Source of the DNA: Microbacteriaceae bacterium UBA6152 | Lineage (GTDB): Bacteria; Actinomycetota; Actinomycetes; Actinomycetales; Microbacteriaceae | Assembly: GCA_002423075.1 (NCBI GenBank) | Contig: DIUS01000037.1 | Location: 3,861-9,427 of the forward strand | Reading direction: 5' to 3' | Length of the DNA: 5,567 nucleotides | Part shown: positions 1 through 5,215 of the stretch, piece after piece | Layout of the letters: each line of letters starts with the position of its first letter | Position numbering within the stretch: the stretch's first letter is position 1 | Translations under genes and position numbers: made by a program | The notes under the pieces: generated by a model | The model's database searches: none | What the model saw: the letters and a program-made list of their open reading frames with translations, nothing else | Told to the model about the DNA's origin: nothing

Positions 1-167
1 TTCTTGTAGACGCGCGCGGTGTCGATGTGGCGGTAGCCGACCTCGAGCGCCTCGGCGACCACGCGGTGCGCCTCATCGTCGTCGATCTGCCACACACCGA
101 GCCCGAACTGCGGGATGCGATGCCCGTCGTTGAGCATGATGTGCGGGGTGGGGATCGCGTCAGTCAT
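1..167 (-). CDS. Aldo/keto reductase, N-terminal part (cut by window edge)
   Basis: NAD(P)H-dependent oxidoreductase of the aldo/keto reductase superfamily; the 55 complete codons visible resemble the 2,5-diketo-D-gluconate reductase-like bacterial branch. The sequence begins MTDAIPTPHIMLNDGHRIPQ, continues into FGLGVWQ (residues 21-27), the first strand of the TIM barrel, and reaches GYRHIDTARVYKN (44-56). In this family the Asp of HIDTA (Asp49) and the Tyr five residues later (Tyr54) are two of the four catalytic residues; the Lys and His lie beyond the window. The start at 167 is supported by a GGGGGAG ribosome binding site (177-183) nine bases upstream. It lies 36 bp behind prpC in the same direction with no clear terminator between, so it may be the last gene of the prp operon, though it has no known role in the methylcitrate cycle. 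Substrate cannot be told from this fragment. Confidence 0.93.
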   Translation of the reverse strand, partial: MTDAIPTPHIMLNDGHRIPQFGLGVWQIDDDEAHRVVAEALEVGYRHIDTARVYK

Positions 168-203
168 CCGGCCAGTCTCCCCCATACGCCTTGACGCTGC
201 CTC

Positions 204-1337
204 TCAGACGGTGCTCGGCACCGATCGCTCCTCGGGGCCGGTGTAGAGGCTCAGCGGGCGGATGAGCGCGTTCGCGGCGAGCTGCTCGCGCACGTGCGCT
301 GTCCAGCCGGTCACGCGCGCGGCGATGAACAGCGGCGTGAAGAGCTCGGTGTCGAAACCGATGAGGTCGTAGGCGGGGCCCGAGGGGTAGTCGAGGTTGG
401 GCTTGATGTTCTTCGCGTCATCCATCGCCTTCTCGAGCGCGTCATAGAGGTCGAGCACCTCGGGCCGCTCGTAGTGTGCGACGAGGGTGTCGAGAGCGGC
501 CTTCATCGTCGGCACGCGCGAGTCGCCGTTCTTGTAGACCCGGTGACCGAAGCCCATGATCTTGCGCTTCGCCGCGAGAGCCTGCTCGAGCCACGCGGCG
601 GCAGCATCCGCGGCGCCGACCTCGCGGAAGGTGTGCATGACCGCTTCGTTCGCCCCGCCGTGCAGGGGGCCCTTGAGGGCGCCGATCGCGCCCGTCACGG
701 CCGAGTACACGTCGCTGAGCGTCGAGGCGATGACGCGCGCCGTGAACGTGGACGCGTTGAACGAGTGCTCGGCATAGAGGATCATCGACACGTCGAACGC
801 GTTGACGACGACTAGCTCGGGCACCTCGCCGAAGGTCATGTGCAAGAAGTTGGCCGAATAGCCGAGGTCATCACGCGGCTCGACGAGCTCTTGGTCGCGC
901 AGGCGTCGCTGCGCGTAGGCGACGATCGCGGGCAGCTGCGCCCACACGCGGATGCTTCGCTCGAGCGTGAGGTCGGCGTCGATCCACGTGGCATCGGTCG
1001 TGAGGGTGTGATCGAGGGCTCCGAGCACGCTCACGGCCGTGCGCACGACATCCATGGGGTGCGCCGTGAGCGGCAGGGCGTCGATCGCGTGCTTCACGGT
1101 CGGGTCGAGGTGCCGCATCGAGCGCTCGAGCGTCTCGAACTCGGCGAGCTGCTGCGGCGTCGGCAGTTCGCCGTGCCACAGAAGGTAGGCGACCTCTTCG
1201 GCGGTGCAGCGCTCGGCGAGCTGCTGCACGGGGTACCCGCGGTAAAGCAGCGAGTTGGTCTCGGGGTTTACTTTCGACACGGCGGTCTCGTCGACGACGA
1301 CGCCGGCCAGGCCCTTGCGAATCTCGGTCTCAGTCAT
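204..1337 (-). CDS. prpC: 2-methylcitrate synthase (citrate synthase family)
   Basis: Condenses propionyl-CoA with oxaloacetate to 2-methylcitrate and CoA, the entry step of the methylcitrate cycle; cytoplasmic. The 377-residue product is a full-length type II/short citrate synthase. Visible motifs: EHSFNAS with His191, GPLHGGANE with His226, the citrate synthase signature MGFGHRVYKNGDSR with His265 and Arg274, NLDYPSG with catalytic Asp316, and the substrate-binding Arg region ARVTGWTAH (Arg341) and RPLSLYTG (Arg360). The open frame runs upstream to 1508, but that extension overlaps prpB and reads as low-complexity sequence; the ATG at 1337 follows a strong AAGGAGA (1343-1349) at five bases and is the true start. 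It is 16 bp downstream of prpB. Citrate synthase and methylcitrate synthase share these motifs, and the assignment to PrpC rests mainly on its place beside prpD and prpB. Many such actinobacterial enzymes also accept acetyl-CoA. Confidence 0.95.
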   Translation of the reverse strand: MTETEIRKGLAGVVVDETAVSKVNPETNSLLYRGYPVQQLAERCTAEEVAYLLWHGELPTPQQLAEFETLERSMRHLDPTVKHAIDALPLTAHPMDVVRTAVSVLGALDHTLTTDATWIDADLTLERSIRVWAQLPAIVAYAQRRLRDQELVEPRDDLGYSANFLHMTFGEVPELVVVNAFDVSMILYAEHSFNASTFTARVIASTLSDVYSAVTGAIGALKGPLHGGANEAVMHTFREVGAADAAAAWLEQALAAKRKIMGFGHRVYKNGDSRVPTMKAALDTLVAHYERPEVLDLYDALEKAMDDAKNIKPNLDYPSGPAYDLIGFDTELFTPLFIAARVTGWTAHVREQLAANALIRPLSLYTGPEERSVPSTV

Positions 1338-1353
1338 GTGGGTCTCCTTGGGT

Positions 1354-2250
1354 CTAACGGCCGGAATAGGTAAAGATGCTCGAGTCAAAGGCGTTATAGG
1401 CCTCGTAGTCAAGCAGTTCGTAGAGCCTGCCTCGAGTCTGCATGGTGGCGACCTCGCCGTCGAGGGTTCCGGTCGAGTGCAGAACATCCAGCCCTCGCTC
1501 GATCGCACCGAAGGCGATGCGCAGCAGCGAAACCGGGTGAATGACGAGGTTCACACCCACCTCGGCGAGCTGCTGATGGGTGAAGAGCTCGCTCTTGCCG
1601 AACTCGGTCATGTTGGCGAGGATCGGCACGCTGACGGCCTTGCGCATCGCGGCGAACTCGTCGAGCGTCGACATTGCCTCGGGGAAGATCGCGTCGGCGC
1701 CGGCCGCCTCGAGCGCCTTCGCGCGGTCGATCGCGGAATCCATTCCGTCGACTCCGCGGATGTCGGTGCGGGCCATGATGACGAGGTCAGGGTCGCGGCG
1801 TGCGTCGACGGCGGCCCGGATGCGCTTGACCGCCGTGTCGAGGTCGACAACGGCCTTGCCGTCGAGGTGCCCACAGCGCTTGGGGTTGACCTGGTCTTCG
1901 AGGTGCAGCCCCGCCACACCGGCGTCTTCCAGCTCGTGCACCGTGCGGGCCACGTTCATCGGTTCGCCAAAACCAGTGTCGGCGTCGACGAGGGTCGGCA
2001 GGTCGCTCATGCGGCTGATCTGGTGGGCACGGTGGGCGACCTCGCTGAGCGTCGTGAGCCCGATGTCGGGCAGGCCGAGCTCGGCCGCCATGACGGCACC
2101 CGAGATGTAGGCACCGTCAAAGCCCTTGTCCTGGATCAGGCGCACGCTCAGCGGCGTGAACGCGCCCGGGTACACCTGCAGACGCCCGCTCGCGAGCCCC
2201 GCGCGGAACGCCTGCCGGCGCTGGCTCGGCGTGGTGGAGGTGGAGAGCAT
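1354..2250 (-). CDS. prpB: 2-methylisocitrate lyase
   Basis: Cleaves (2S,3R)-2-methylisocitrate to pyruvate and succinate, the last step of the methylcitrate cycle; Mg-dependent cytoplasmic enzyme of the isocitrate lyase/PEP mutase superfamily. The 298-residue length matches PrpB and is much shorter than true isocitrate lyases. Visible residues: substrate loop GAYISGA (47-52), Mg ligands in VDADTGFG (Asp89, Asp91), HLEDQ with Glu118, the active-site loop KRCGH (124-128) with catalytic Cys126, MARTD with Arg161, FPEA with Glu191, LANMTEFG with Asn213, Arg244, and MQTR with Arg273. His238 sits in IHPVS where PrpB proteins usually have Tyr. The ATG shares its A with the prpD stop (TGATG), so translation is probably coupled; an AAGGGA stretch inside the end of prpD can serve as ribosome binding site. 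Confidence 0.97.
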   Translation of the reverse strand: MLSTSTTPSQRRQAFRAGLASGRLQVYPGAFTPLSVRLIQDKGFDGAYISGAVMAAELGLPDIGLTTLSEVAHRAHQISRMSDLPTLVDADTGFGEPMNVARTVHELEDAGVAGLHLEDQVNPKRCGHLDGKAVVDLDTAVKRIRAAVDARRDPDLVIMARTDIRGVDGMDSAIDRAKALEAAGADAIFPEAMSTLDEFAAMRKAVSVPILANMTEFGKSELFTHQQLAEVGVNLVIHPVSLLRIAFGAIERGLDVLHSTGTLDGEVATMQTRGRLYELLDYEAYNAFDSSIFTYSGR

Positions 2251-3761
2251 CAGAAGAGTCCCTTCGGGGCGGCGGGCACGGGGTACATCGGGGTCACGGT
2301 GAGGCCGCCGAGTTCGGCCGGGCTCAGCTCGGGCAGGCGCGCAGCGAGCTGCAAGAAGCGATCGACCTCACTGTCAGCGAGCACGCCGTCGGCGAGAATG
2401 CGCAGCTTGTTCTCGTACTCGGCGCGACCGAAGGGCCGCGCGCCCAGCGGGTGCGCATCGGCGACGGCGATCTCGTCGACAACCTTCTGGCCCGAAGTCA
2501 GCTCAATCTCGATGCGGCCGCCGAAAGCCTTCTCGCTCAAGTCGAGGGAGTGATAGCGGCGCGTCCACTCGGCGTCTTCCGTCGTCGTGATCTTCTGCCA
2601 CAGCGCCACGGTGTCGGGGCGGGCCGCGCGCTCGGGCGCGTAGGAGTCGACGTGGTGCCAGGCTCCGTCTTGCAGGGCGACGGCGACGATGTACGGAATC
2701 GAGTGGTCGAGCGTCTCACGACTCGCCGTCGGGTCGTACTTCTGCGGGTCGTTCGCACCCGAGCCGATGACGTAGTGCGTGTGGTGGCTCGTGTGCAGCA
2801 CGATGTTCGCGATGTTCGCGGGGTCGCGCAGCTCGGGGCGTTCGGTGCCGAGGCGACGCGCGAGGTCGATCCACGCCTGCGCCTGGTATTCGGCGGAGTG
2901 CTCTTTCGTGTAGCTGTCGAGGATGCCCGTGAGCGGCTCGCCGCTGTCGGGTAGCGGAACCTCGTAGCGGGCATCCGGGCCGCTGAGCAACCACGCGATG
3001 AACCCGTCTTCTCCCTCATAGATGGGGTTGGGGCTCGTCTGCCCACGCATGGCCCGGTCGACGGCTTCGACGGCCATCTTGCCGGCGAAGGCGGGGGCGT
3101 GCGCCTTCCAGGTCGAGATCTCGCCCTTGCGCGACTGGCGCGTGGCGGTCGTCGTGTGCAGGGCCTGGCCGATGGCCTGGAAGATCGTGGCCTGGTCGAG
3201 ACCCAGCAGCGTGCCGATGCCGGCGGCGGCGCTCGGGCCGAGGTGGGCTACGTGGTCGATCTTGTGTTCGTGCAGGCAGATGGCACGTACAAGGTCGATC
3301 TGAATCTCGTAGCCGGTCAGCAGCCCCTTCAGCAACTGCGCGCCGTCGGCGCCGGTGTGCTGTGCCACAGCGAGAATCGGTGGAATGTTGTCGCCCGGAT
3401 GCGAGTAGTCGGCGGCGAGGAACGTGTCGTGGTAGTCGAGCTCACGCACGGCGACGCCGTTGGCCCAGGCGGCCCACTCGGGGCTGACCCGCTGGCTCTG
3501 GTCGAGACCGAAGACGGTCGCGCCCGGGCTGTACGGGTGCGCCTCGGCCTGCCCGCGGGCGCTGACGACGGGGGCGCGGCCGAGGCTCGCCGTGGCAACG
3601 GCAGCGTTGTCGATGATGCGGTTGATGACCATGTCGACGCTCTTCTCATCGAGCGGGCGGTGCTGCTCGGCCGCCAATGCGGCGAGCTTGCCGGCGAGCT
3701 GGTCGTTCGCGGCGAGCGGCTCGCTGCTCTTGTAGGTGCGCACGGTGTGGGTGGTCGTCAT
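2250..3761 (-). CDS. prpD: 2-methylcitrate dehydratase (MmgE/PrpD family)
   Basis: Removes water from 2-methylcitrate to give 2-methyl-cis-aconitate; an aconitase encoded elsewhere would complete the rehydration to methylisocitrate. Cytoplasmic and free of iron-sulfur clusters. The 503-residue product has the usual two-part MmgE/PrpD layout: an all-helical domain (about 20-300) with the conserved segment ANGVAVRELDYHDTFLAADY and SHPGDNIPPILA (100-131), the GYEIQIDL helix (150-157), HLGPSAAAGIGTLLGL (173-188) and the segment around KGEISTWKAH (212-221), followed by the smaller C-terminal domain (about 300-480), including PFGRAEYENK (443-452). Its ATG overlaps the stop of the upstream gntR by four bases (ATGA). 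An AAAGAG (3767-3772) five bases before the ATG is a moderate ribosome binding site, so translation is probably helped by coupling to gntR. The match to the family is throughout; no truncation is seen. Confidence 0.97.
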   Translation of the reverse strand: MTTTHTVRTYKSSEPLAANDQLAGKLAALAAEQHRPLDEKSVDMVINRIIDNAAVATASLGRAPVVSARGQAEAHPYSPGATVFGLDQSQRVSPEWAAWANGVAVRELDYHDTFLAADYSHPGDNIPPILAVAQHTGADGAQLLKGLLTGYEIQIDLVRAICLHEHKIDHVAHLGPSAAAGIGTLLGLDQATIFQAIGQALHTTTATRQSRKGEISTWKAHAPAFAGKMAVEAVDRAMRGQTSPNPIYEGEDGFIAWLLSGPDARYEVPLPDSGEPLTGILDSYTKEHSAEYQAQAWIDLARRLGTERPELRDPANIANIVLHTSHHTHYVIGSGANDPQKYDPTASRETLDHSIPYIVAVALQDGAWHHVDSYAPERAARPDTVALWQKITTTEDAEWTRRYHSLDLSEKAFGGRIEIELTSGQKVVDEIAVADAHPLGARPFGRAEYENKLRILADGVLADSEVDRFLQLAARLPELSPAELGGLTVTPMYPVPAAPKGLF

Positions 3762-4531
3762 GGTTGCTCTTTCTTGTCGTCGGCGCCGCTGCGCGGCAAA
3801 TGGGCGTGGATGCTCGTGAGGGCTTCGTGCAGGTGCAGCCGGGTGGCGGCGGCCGCGCGTTCGGGGTCTCCGTCGGCGATGGCGCGGGCGATGGCGCCGT
3901 GCTCGGCGGCGCTGGCGGCGAGCCGTGCGTCGTCGTCGCGCGCGAGGCGGCGCACGCGCGCGAGGTGCACGCGGGTGCTCGCGATCGCGGCTGCGAGGTA
4001 GGGGCTGCTGCTGAGGCTGTCGTCGAGTGCGGCGTCAAACTCGGCGACGAGAGCGTAGTAGCCGTGGCGCTGTGGGTCGTCGGCCGCGAGGCTCGACGCG
4101 TCGACCGATGCGAAGCGCGCGGCGAGTTGAGCGAAACGGCCGCGGGTGGGCGCGACTGCTTCGCCGCCAATCGCGGTTTCCGTCGGCGCTGTCTCCGCGG
4201 CAGCGACCTGGGCGACCAGCCGCGCAGCCTGCTCGTCGAGCGCGCGTCGCAGATCGAACAGAGCTCTCACGTCGTTGGGCTCGATGTGACTGACGACGAG
4301 CGAGCGCGGGCCGCGCTCAGTGGCGAGACCGGCAGCGATGAGGCGCGCGAAGGCTTCTCGCACCGGAGTGCGGCTGACCCCGAGCCGACTCGCTTGTTCT
4401 ACTTCGGTCAGCGGGGCGCCCGGGGGCAGCTCGCCGTCGACGATCGCGACGCGCAAGGCTTCGAAAGCCCGATCGGCGGCGGTGCGCAGCGCTGCGGGAG
4501 CTCCCCCGTATGCCACACCTTCGATCGCCAT
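3758..4531 (-). CDS. GntR-family (FadR/FCD subfamily) regulator of the prp operon
   Basis: DNA-binding regulator, 257 residues. The N-terminal winged helix-turn-helix spans about 20-80, with GELPPGAPLTEVEQASRLGVSRTPVREAFARLIAAGL as the clear GntR signature (split: recognition region SRTPVREAF at 53-61). The C-terminal helical FCD ligand-binding domain runs about 88-240, ending with AEHGAIARAIADGD (209-222) and RLHLHEAL (231-238). In FCD proteins metal or ligand contacts come from an Asp, a His four residues on, and two later His; here His211 and His233/235 fit, but the first pair is not canonical (EFDAAL, Asp166 where FH.. is usual). It leads the prp genes, overlapping prpD by four bases, and a perfect palindromic site lies just before its start, so an autoregulated repressor of propionate catabolism is likely (inference); the ligand is unknown. 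The frame continues to a GTG at 4600, but that would run through the operator and the end of the upstream gene, so ATG 4531 is preferred. Confidence 0.9.
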   Translation of the reverse strand: MAIEGVAYGGAPAALRTAADRAFEALRVAIVDGELPPGAPLTEVEQASRLGVSRTPVREAFARLIAAGLATERGPRSLVVSHIEPNDVRALFDLRRALDEQAARLVAQVAAAETAPTETAIGGEAVAPTRGRFAQLAARFASVDASSLAADDPQRHGYYALVAEFDAALDDSLSSSPYLAAAIASTRVHLARVRRLARDDDARLAASAAEHGAIARAIADGDPERAAAATRLHLHEALTSIHAHLPRSGADDKKEQP

Positions 4532-4536
4532 TCGTC

Positions 4537-4550
4537 CAATGTATACATTG
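4537..4550. promoter_or_regulatory. Probable GntR operator, 14-bp perfect palindrome with GTATAC core
   Basis: CAATGTATACATTG reads the same on both strands. FadR-subfamily GntR proteins bind short palindromes with a GT(n)nAC centre, often GTATAC. It ends six bases before the gntR ATG and overlaps the likely -10 element, a position suited to repression. Binding by this particular GntR protein is inferred from position and motif type. Confidence 0.75.
4538..4543 (-). promoter_or_regulatory. Candidate -10 element of the gntR-prpDBC operon
   Basis: On the minus strand the hexamer is TACATT (fits TAnnnT), followed by six bases (GGACGA) and the gntR ATG. This spacing would place the transcription start at or within a base or two of the ATG, giving a leaderless mRNA as is common in actinobacteria. 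No good Shine-Dalgarno is present, which agrees. No recognisable -35 hexamer is seen 16-18 bases upstream, so the call is tentative. Confidence 0.4.
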
Positions 4551-4563
4551 TGGCCTTTCTGCG

Positions 4564-4968
4564 CTAGATGGCACCCATTTGACGCGACTTGCGTATACAC
4601 CAGCAGCCCTCGTCGCCCTCCTCGTCCCAGGTTGGCGGTCGCTCGGCGCCGATGTCAGCACCCTCGCCGTCAGCATCGAGATCGTCGTACTGGGCCGGCT
4701 CGCGCAGCCGCTGCAGGTGCTCGACGAGTCCGGCGAGAGCGCCGATCACGCGCGGGCTGAGCCGGTAGATGCGGTGATTCATGTCGACGCGCGTGGTCAC
4801 GAGCCCCGCTCGCGACAGACGAGTGAGGTGCTTCGAGACGGCCTCGCGGCCGACGCCGCGTTCGAACTGAACCGCATCAGCAAGCTGCCCTGATGTGTGC
4901 TCGCCGCTCGCGAGCACCTCGATGAGCCGCCAGCGCAGCGGATGGGCAAGAAGGAAGAGAGTTTCCAC
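4564..4968 (-). CDS. ArsR-type winged-helix transcriptional regulator with acidic Cys-containing tail
   Basis: Small DNA-binding regulator, 134 residues from a GTG start. The ArsR-like domain fills residues 1-85: LLAHPLRWRLIEVLASGEHT (6-25), SGQLADAV (26-33), recognition helix region REAVSKHLTRLSRAGLV (41-57), and a wing with RIYRLSP (66-72). There is no ELCVCD-type metal site in the recognition helix, so it is not a classical arsenic or cadmium sensor. From about 92 the protein becomes acidic (YDDLDADGEGAD, then WDEEGDEG) and ends GCWCIRKSRQMGAI with Cys122 and Cys124. The frame stays open to 5142, but upstream residues are low-complexity sequence encoded by the repeat tract and palindrome; GTG 4968 begins where homology to ArsR proteins begins and follows a GAGAGG at twelve bases, and it could also be leaderless. 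It is 32 bp upstream of gntR, same strand, and divergent from hrpA. Target and signal are unknown. Confidence 0.85.
   Translation of the reverse strand: METLFLLAHPLRWRLIEVLASGEHTSGQLADAVQFERGVGREAVSKHLTRLSRAGLVTTRVDMNHRIYRLSPRVIGALAGLVEHLQRLREPAQYDDLDADGEGADIGAERPPTWDEEGDEGCWCIRKSRQMGAI
4589..4602. promoter_or_regulatory. Possible second GntR site, imperfect palindrome with GTATAC core
   Basis: TTGCGTATACACCA has the same GTATAC core as the main operator, and five of seven symmetric base pairs match. The two cores are centred 52 bp apart, close to five helical turns, so two dimers would sit on the same face of the DNA. It lies inside the last codons of the upstream arsR-type gene, where the sequence is also constrained by coding. 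Confidence 0.4.
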
Positions 4969-4991
4969 TGACGCAGTGTGCCTCTCGCGGC

Positions 4992-5011
4992 ATGTGCCGC
5001 AAGCGGCACAT
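4992..5011. promoter_or_regulatory. Perfect 9-2-9 inverted repeat upstream of the ArsR-type gene, probable operator
   Basis: Arms ATGTGCCGC and GCGGCACAT flank a central AA. It lies 24-43 bases upstream of the arsR-type start, and its centre contains, on the minus strand, TTGCGG, a possible -35, followed 16 bases later by CACACT (4975-4980) as a weak -10, six bases from the GTG. ArsR/SmtB proteins typically bind long palindromes with a 2-bp centre overlapping their own promoter, so an autoregulatory operator is the best reading. A hairpin in the transcript is a less likely alternative. Confidence 0.6.
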
Positions 5012-5013
5012 TG

Positions 5014-5036
5014 CCTGAGCGGGGATGCCGCTCGGG
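5014..5036. repeat. Inverted repeat, adjacent to the probable ArsR operator
   Basis: GAGCGG (5017-5022) and CCGCTC (5028-5033) pair perfectly around a five-base loop; the stem extends by one G-T mismatch and two further C-G pairs to 5014-5036. It begins two bases after the 9-2-9 palindrome. There is no T run on either strand, so it is not an intrinsic terminator. It may be a second protein site or a transcript hairpin. Confidence 0.45.
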
Positions 5037-5074
5037 AAAGAGCAGGGAGGGGAGGAGGACTCTGGTCGGAGAGG

Positions 5075-5144
5075 CGAGACGAGACGAGACGAGACGAGAC
5101 GAGGCAAGGCAAGGCATGACGAGACGAGGCAAGGTGAGGCAAGC
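5075..5144 (+). repeat. Degenerate pentanucleotide tandem repeat, 14 units
   Basis: Fourteen consecutive 5-bp units in register. The first five are identical CGAGA (5075-5099); then follow CGAGG, CAAGG, CAAGG, CATGA, CGAGA, CGAGG, CAAGG, TGAGG and CAAGC. The plus strand is almost all purine apart from the C that begins each unit. It sits in the divergent gap between the arsR-type gene and hrpA. Identical head units next to diverged ones suggest slippage expansion at one end. The 5-bp step means copy changes would shift promoter spacing by half a helical turn per unit. Confidence 0.9.
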
Positions 5145-5146
5145 GG

Positions 5147-5162
5147 GCGAGCGAGCGAGCGA
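5147..5162 (+). repeat. GCGA tetranucleotide repeat, 4 copies
   Basis: Four perfect GCGA units immediately after the pentanucleotide tract, followed by one more CGAGA-like unit (5165-5169). Together they make nearly 100 bp of simple sequence ending about 45 bp before the hrpA start. Short enough to have arisen by chance slippage. Confidence 0.7.
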
Positions 5163-5200
5163 GGCGAGACTCGAGGCCGTGGCCATCAGCGAGCGAACTC

Positions 5201-5206
5201 TAGACT
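5201..5206 (+). promoter_or_regulatory. Candidate -10 element for hrpA
   Basis: TAGACT fits TAnnnT and ends nine bases before the hrpA ATG, so the transcript leader would be very short. GGAAGG (5207-5212) lies three bases from the ATG, too close for a normal ribosome binding site. No convincing -35 is seen about 17 bases upstream. Confidence 0.3.
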
Positions 5207-5215
5207 GGAAGGCTG

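Noticed and set aside
209..223. Hairpin CGGTGC-TCG-GCACCG just before the prpC stop as a terminator
   Set aside because: The stem is only 6 bp, lies within coding sequence, and no T run follows on the minus strand, so termination between prpC and the reductase is not supported.
1338..1508. 57-residue N-terminal extension of prpC
   Set aside because: It overlaps the end of prpB, has no similarity to citrate synthase, and the ATG at 1337 has a strong AAGGAGA at proper spacing.
1255..2553. Long plus-strand open frame (432 codons) opposite prpB and parts of prpC and prpD
   Set aside because: It is the antisense shadow of genes with clear family motifs, a common artefact in GC-rich DNA; its translation shows no recognisable domain and is Arg/Val/Gly-rich.
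3677..4567. Plus-strand open frame (296 codons) opposite gntR
   Set aside because: Antisense shadow of a gene with an unmistakable GntR helix-turn-helix; no domain of its own.
4969..5142. N-terminal extension of the ArsR-type protein
   Set aside because: It would be encoded by the pentanucleotide tract and the palindrome, giving SSRLV-type low complexity, and lies outside the ArsR domain.
4877..5186. Several short overlapping minus- and plus-strand frames across the arsR-hrpA gap
   Set aside because: They are produced by the repeat tract being free of stop codons; compositions are low-complexity and no start has a convincing ribosome binding site.
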